Source: Podocnemis expansa (Eukaryota > Chordata > Testudines > Podocnemididae). Taken from it: a stretch of 64,000 nt of DNA. The translations under genes were made by a program, and so were the position numbers. This document shows positions 59,696 through 64,000 of this stretch, one piece after another. How positions within the stretch are numbered: the stretch's first letter is position 1; every line of letters begins with the position of its first letter. Below the pieces are notes generated by a model, which had not been told where the DNA came from, did no database searches, and saw only the letters and a list, made by a program, of their open reading frames with translations. The stretch spans positions 20,373,044 to 20,437,043 of the forward strand of contig ML681996.1 of the NCBI GenBank assembly GCA_007922195.1, read 5' to 3'.

Positions 59696-60450
59696 GACAT
59701 ATGCATACGCAGACCCACACATTTGACACGTGTGAGTGCAAGTGTAAATGCTCTATTATTTATATATACATCAATGAATAAAAAAACCCTCAAACATTGA
59801 AAATATCCATGACTCATTGCCATAGTGATTTTTAAGTGTACAAAACTGAAAGAGAAGCCAGTTCTTACTGTGATGAATATAAATAACTGCAAACTGTCTG
59901 ATTTCAAGTGAAAATCTGACACAGGAAAGAAGAATTTCTTGATCAGGTAAAGAATATGGTAGCACAACAATTTTCAGAGCAAAAGGGGCGGAATAGAGGA
60001 GGCTGGTACTGTATTTCACAAAGATAAAAAATGCAGCATAGGGTAAAATGAACTGAAGGAGATTGATTAAATGAGGAAGTGGTATGAGTCAATGGTGGAA
60101 GATATTTTCTCAGGATATATAGCAAAGCAAAGCTGCAGAAAAATTAATTTAGATTTGATGTAAGGAACTTTTTAGCACATGTTAAATTAAGTATTAATTC
60201 TTCTTGTGAATCTTCTTGGAAATTTCACTAGCTCATGTTTTCCTTGAAACAGATCTGCCTAGCTCATTAACATTGTAGTTTATGGCTCTTTTGTAAAATC
60301 AATGTAACTTATATTAATTCCAAAAGCAGCAGAATTATATTCAAATTTATATCTTGACTTAAACAGGAAGCCTTATTTCCTCTTCATTTTTTATTTGGGT
60401 GAAACTTTTATTCAACATCTTACCAAAGAAAACCCCAGATTCTTTTTGCA
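59696..60450. other. Non-coding DNA, no feature recognised
   Basis: Overlapping minus-strand frames (up to 110 codons at 59638-59970) start inside or beside the transposon and have no domain. Confidence 0.45.
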
Positions 60451-60892
60451 GACTAAATCACTGGTCGCTACACTTTTTACATAGCACCTCCTCTTAACCC
60501 AGCTGCACTCTTGTTCCTGCAAGTCAGGCTGAGAACAGGGTGCTGAAATTGGGATTGGGGACCCCAAGGACTGTGACCACACACTAGAGCCTGAAGCCAG
60601 GCATTTGGATCTGAGATTCTAGCCAAACCAGATACTACGATGGAGTGGCCAGTCCAGGAGCTGAGCAGCCATAGCTCAGCACCAGGAGCCAAGTCCAGGG
60701 CTGAGGCTTAAGCAGGGCCAAGGACTGAAGCCACAGATGGGTGGGTGGCACTGGGGCAGAGATCAGGGAAGAGTAGTGCTCCCTCCCCACCCCTTGGTGG
60801 GGACTGGCCTGGGCCCCTGCTATGTCCTCATCTCCCCCTCCCCACCCTGAAATATTCCTCCATTCTCCAGTTTGGGGACTTCTGGACTAAAG
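60451..60892. mobile_element. hAT non-autonomous element with 8-bp TSD
   Basis: The element is 60459-60884 (426 bp). GACTAAAT at 60451-60458 and GACTAAAG at 60885-60892 match at 7 of 8 bases. The left end CACTGGTCGCTACACTTTTT and the complement of the right end, CAGAAGTCCCCAAACTGGAG, are decayed copies of the common hAT end CAGTGGTCCCCAAACTTTTT. The interior is moderately GC-rich, with repeated GAGC and CCAGGAGC words, and is non-coding. Confidence 0.82.
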
Positions 60893-61230
60893 CCAAGTTT
60901 AAATGAATGTAGATTTAAATGCATTAAACCCAGAAGGTAAATAATTATTCCTATCCTACCCCTGTCCCAATGTTTGTTTAAGTTACTACAGTTGAGGAAA
61001 GACATCAATATAAAAGAGCATTTTTTTTTTACAATATTATGATTATTCCTCACCATTCTTGCTCTATTTATTAACTTCACTACAGTTTTTCATTACCACA
61101 TTTTGGTTTTTCAATTAAAGTTTTGATTAGTTTTATGACAATTAGAGAATTTAATATGTGCATGTTTACTCAGTTCAAGAAGTAAAATCCTTCTTTTCCC
61201 TATAATTTAGCAGTTCATAAAATAAGCAAG

Positions 61231-61350
61231 AAGGCCCTAGTGCTTAACAATGTGCTAAACTTAAGCAAATGAACAGTTCTATTGAAATCTATGGGATTAC
61301 TCACATGTTCAAAATTAAATGCAGGATTAAGTGCTCTGCTGGATCAAAGC
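61231..61350. repeat. Amniote foldback repeat (TGCTTAA...GATTAAGTGC)
   Basis: CTAGTGCTTAACAATGTGCT, CTATTGAAATCTATGGGATT, ACTCACATGTTC, AGGATTAAGTGCTCTGCTGG and ATC follow the order of the widespread repeat with arms TGCTTAACTTTAAGCA / TGCTTAAAGTTAAGCA and a CCATTGAAGTCAATGG centre. Confidence 0.75.
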
Positions 61351-61389
61351 CGAAGAAAACAAGCTTTAATGTTACTCCTGCACACTCCA

Positions 61390-61439
61390 GACCCGATTCA
61401 AAGCTCACTGAAGGCAATGAGAGGCTTTGAATCAGGCCT
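61390..61439. repeat. Short palindromic amniote repeat (GATTCAAAGC foldback)
   Basis: GACCCGATTCAAAGCTCACT on the left pairs with AGAGGCTTTGAATCAGGCCT on the right around GAAGGCAATG. Confidence 0.8.
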
Positions 61440-62685
61440 CAAGTTAAACGGGAAATATCTGTCCTCTTGTGTGTAATATCTACCATTTTGAATAAAAGTT
61501 GAATTTCTTAATTGTTAAAATTTAATTAGAGGCCTTTTTTCAACAAACCTTTAGATCAATTTAGCTTCAAGCCAACCCACATAATCTGTCTTGTTTTTGC
61601 CCTTAGCAGACCCAATAATAACTAGCCCTCAGCACCAGCATATCTTTTAAAACAGGCAATGTTGTTAAAGACAGCACGATTAATCACAGACCTTTTTGCA
61701 AAGTGATATAGGATCTTTGACTTTCACCCAAATCAGGATAAACTAGAAAGTACTCAGAGGAATAAGTCACAATGTAATAGACTGCTGCACTTCTCACAGG
61801 GCAGCATGCCTAAAGTTCTTCACTACAGCAACATCATTAGGCAGTTTGGGTTTGGTATGAGGCAAGAATTTACCTTCCAAACCAAAGGGAAGAGCGCTAT
61901 TAACTAAGACATACTCAACAATGTAGACTCTGCCGGTCATGAAATATTACAATGCAGATTGCCTGCAAAATCTCAAAGCTCTTATTACAAACCTTTTACT
62001 TCTTTACTTTCTACTATATGTAAGATGGACCACATGGATGGTATGAGTTGAACTGAAACAGGCATGAGAGAAAAGAACTGAGATGTCAAGGAAAGTCCCT
62101 CTGATATTGAATCACAAACACCACTATGGTCTTACAGGAAGAGTGACAGGTTTGTTGAAATACCTGTCAAGAATCTATCAAAAACACATTTCTGACACTC
62201 TCATGATGGTCAAATATGTGTTGTCAAACTTCTTTTGGTTCTTGGCTGCTGTGACTGTAATTGCAAAACTGATCTCTCTCATGGGCTCTTACTTTTGTCC
62301 CAGCCTCCACACAGTCCTGCTTCAGCTAAAACAAGGGTATTATTCTAAATCTATATTTTCTGTCCGCTTGCTTTGCTTCTCCATTCTGTAAAACAAATAC
62401 CAGTTAAAAAATGAGTCAAGAGTCTAGCCTACTTCCTCAGTACACATGTATTATGTGTGTTTTGTCAGTAACTTTGACACCATTTTGAGATATTTTTTTC
62501 TCATTGGCTTGCCTTTCTAAGAGTTCTGTGGGCATACAACATAACTTGTTAATTATATATTTGTGATAAAATGCTACAGAAAGTATTATTAAACTCTAGC
62601 CCTTTATTCCATCCCTTGTTTCAGTTTTCTGCTTTAAAACATAGGTATGAGAAGACATGAACAAATGTATAACTGCATGTGGCAT
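61440..62685. other. Non-coding DNA, no feature recognised
   Basis: A 102-codon plus-strand frame at 62083-62391 has a hydrophobic stretch (FFWFLAAVTVIAKLISLMGS) but no domain match, no clear promoter and no splice support. I treat it as chance. Confidence 0.4.
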
Positions 62686-64000
62686 TAGGGACTGGATTAA
62701 CAGATGCTGGGACCCCAGCAGAGGCAGCGTTAGGTAGTTATGGGCCCTAGGTGAAGGCCCTTTATGGGGTCCCCTCAAGACCCCCGATGCTGCTGTCACT
62801 GGCACCCCAGCCCCCACTGCACTCTAACCGCCCCCCACAGTCCCAACTCCCATGGGGGAGCCAGGGAGCTGGGAGGCTGCAGACTTCGAGGGCCAGAGGC
62901 TGCACCATCTGCCTTCCTGCCCGACCAGTGTAGCAGGGGTGGAGCAGTGCTCCCTGCCTACCTGCAACTGGCTGTGCCTCCCCAGGGGGAGGAGAGTGGC
63001 TGGCGCAGTGCTGCGGCTTGCCAGGAGTGGGGGCCCCCTGGAGCAGCCCTCTCTGAAGAGTTCGAGCCACTTTGCCCCCACAATACAGGCTGCCTCGCTT
63101 CCAGATCCTGGATCAGGCCCATTCAGGCCTGGGGAGGCCGGAGGTGAAGCAGCCTGAACTCTTCAGAGTGGGCTGCTCCAAGGGGCCCCACTCCTGGCAA
63201 GCTGCAGTGCCACACTGGCCACTCTCCTCCCTCCCCCCGGGGAGGCACAGCTAGCTGGGGGTAGGTGGGGAGCGCTGCTCCATCTCCACCGCAGAGATGC
63301 TGGGCAGGCAGGCAAGTGTTGCAGCTTCTGGCCGTGGGAGTCCACAGCCCCCGCCATTCCCCCACCACCCCATGAGCACAAGGGTAGGTGAAGGAGGCAA
63401 CCATTATGGGACCACTTTACTGTTCAGGAGCCTAGGTGGCCGCTTGCTTCGCTTACACCAAAAGCCACCTCTGCACCCCAGGCTGCCATAATTTGTGCCC
63501 CCATTGTGGGCCGCATCTGCCTGGGACCCCAGCCCCCCTCCCACCAGCCAAGAGGCAGGGCAACCCATGGCCCTCCGGCCAAAGGCTGCAGCTGGCCTCA
63601 GTGCTCCCAGCTCCAGATCAGCTGTTCCACCCATGGGAGTGGGGTCTGCTGGCAGAAGGCTGCAATGTTCCAGGGCTAGGACCAGCCCAGTGCAGGGCAG
63701 CTTCCAATGCTGGCAGCCCTCCATGGCCTGCAACATTGTCGGGCTGCCATGCTGGGGCCAACCATGCCAGTGTGAGCTGCAGGGTCTGAGGACAGCAGCC
63801 TGACAGCACTACAGGCTCTGGAGTCACTGGAGGCTGCCCCACGCTGTGCTGGTCCCAACCTCAGGAGGCAGAACACAACAGCCAGTCCAGTGCCAGGAGT
63901 GCTGTGGCTTCTCCAGGGCGCCACCGACTGCCCCCCTCCCCAACACTGAGACCCAGACCCAGTGGTGCTATGTTCTTGCAGCTGGGCAACAGGATGAAAA
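62686..64000. mobile_element. GC-rich island, probable hAT-like element (left end), continues past window
   Basis: The sharp compositional change starts at TAGGGACTGGATTAACAGAT (62686), which resembles hAT ends of the CAGGG..GGATTAA type. The interior is GC-rich with many CAGCCC, CTGGG and GCAGCC words and includes a large inverted repeat (separate entry). AGGAGCCTAGGTGGCCGCTT at about 63426 resembles a second element end (GGCCGCCTAGG motif), so more than one element may be present. All long frames on both strands are due to GC-rich composition. No matching right end is visible before the window edge. Confidence 0.45.
62875..63345. repeat. Large imperfect inverted repeat
   Basis: The left arm at about 62875-63064 (GGCCAGAGGCTGCACC ... 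GGTGGAGCAGTGCTCCCTGC ... CTGTGCCTCCCCAGGGGGAG ... TGCCAGGAGTGGGGGCCCCC ... AGAGTTC) pairs with the right arm at about 63155-63345 (GAACTCTTCAGAGTGGGCTG ... GGGGCCCCACTCCTGGCAAG ... CCCCCGGGGAGGCACAG ... GGGGAGCGCTGCTCCATCTC ... GTTGCAGCTTCTGGCC). The spacer is about 90 bp. Mismatches and small gaps show it is not recent. Confidence 0.85.

Noticed and set aside
62083..62391. 102-codon frame with a possible membrane segment
   Set aside because: Single short frame in AT-rich DNA with no neighbours, no domain and no regulatory context.
1..64000. CRISPR arrays, operons, phage or plasmid features, rRNA and tRNA genes
   Set aside because: Nothing of the kind is visible. Repeat content is that of a vertebrate nuclear genome, and the tandem arrays have no regular spacer structure.

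Overview
This window looks like gene-poor nuclear DNA from a sauropsid, most likely a turtle. The call rests on repeat content alone: several old CR1 LINEs, an L2-like LINE, a LINE with a restriction-enzyme-like endonuclease, Penelope-like tails, MIR SINEs and many small non-autonomous DNA transposons with inverted ends. There is no operon structure, no long intact ORF and no phage or plasmid signature. I could not assign any host protein-coding exon, tRNA or rRNA. The open frames seen are either decayed retroelement coding or short chance frames in AT-rich DNA.

Layout. 1-6.2 kb is mostly unique AT-rich DNA with two pentanucleotide repeats and a small inverted-end element (5.6-5.9 kb). 6.2-7.3 kb has a MIR SINE followed by a hAT-like element carrying a ~28-bp minisatellite. 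7.9-9.4 kb is a CR1 relic. 10-24.4 kb is largely featureless. 24.5-25.9 kb is a second CR1, split by a nested inverted-end element. 26.2-28.0 kb is a 1.8-kb element with GGC...GCC ends that contains a Penelope-like inverted dimer and a purine-rich minisatellite. 29.0-29.4 kb is another Penelope-like inverted dimer with a 10-bp target duplication. 31.25-31.9 kb is a GC-rich hAT element with a perfect 8-bp duplication. 36.3-38.0 kb holds the best-preserved coding sequence: the minus-strand RT, zinc knuckle and nuclease domains of an R4/Rex6-type LINE. 40-41.1 kb has one GGC-ended element and one hAT element. 42.4-43.2 kb has a short Penelope tail, a MIR and an (AAT)n array with a 10-N assembly gap. 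45.5-48.3 kb is a decayed minus-strand L2-like LINE with other elements nested in it. 49.2-54.0 kb has a GGC-ended element, two CR1 relics and a mariner-like element with a C-rich minisatellite. 54.9-55.4 kb is a Penelope-like fragment that still encodes its C-terminus. 59.2-60.9 kb has two more DNA elements. 62.7-64 kb is GC-rich with a large imperfect inverted repeat.

The main novelty is structural. (1) A Penelope-like family left short tails and inverted dimers with target duplications of 8, 10 and 13 bp. (2) A family of GGC...GCC elements has 3-bp duplications of unrestricted sequence. (3) Several unrelated non-autonomous DNA elements carry GC-rich tandem repeats as their cores, and these account for most of the GC-rich islands in the window. 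No new autonomous biological system was found.
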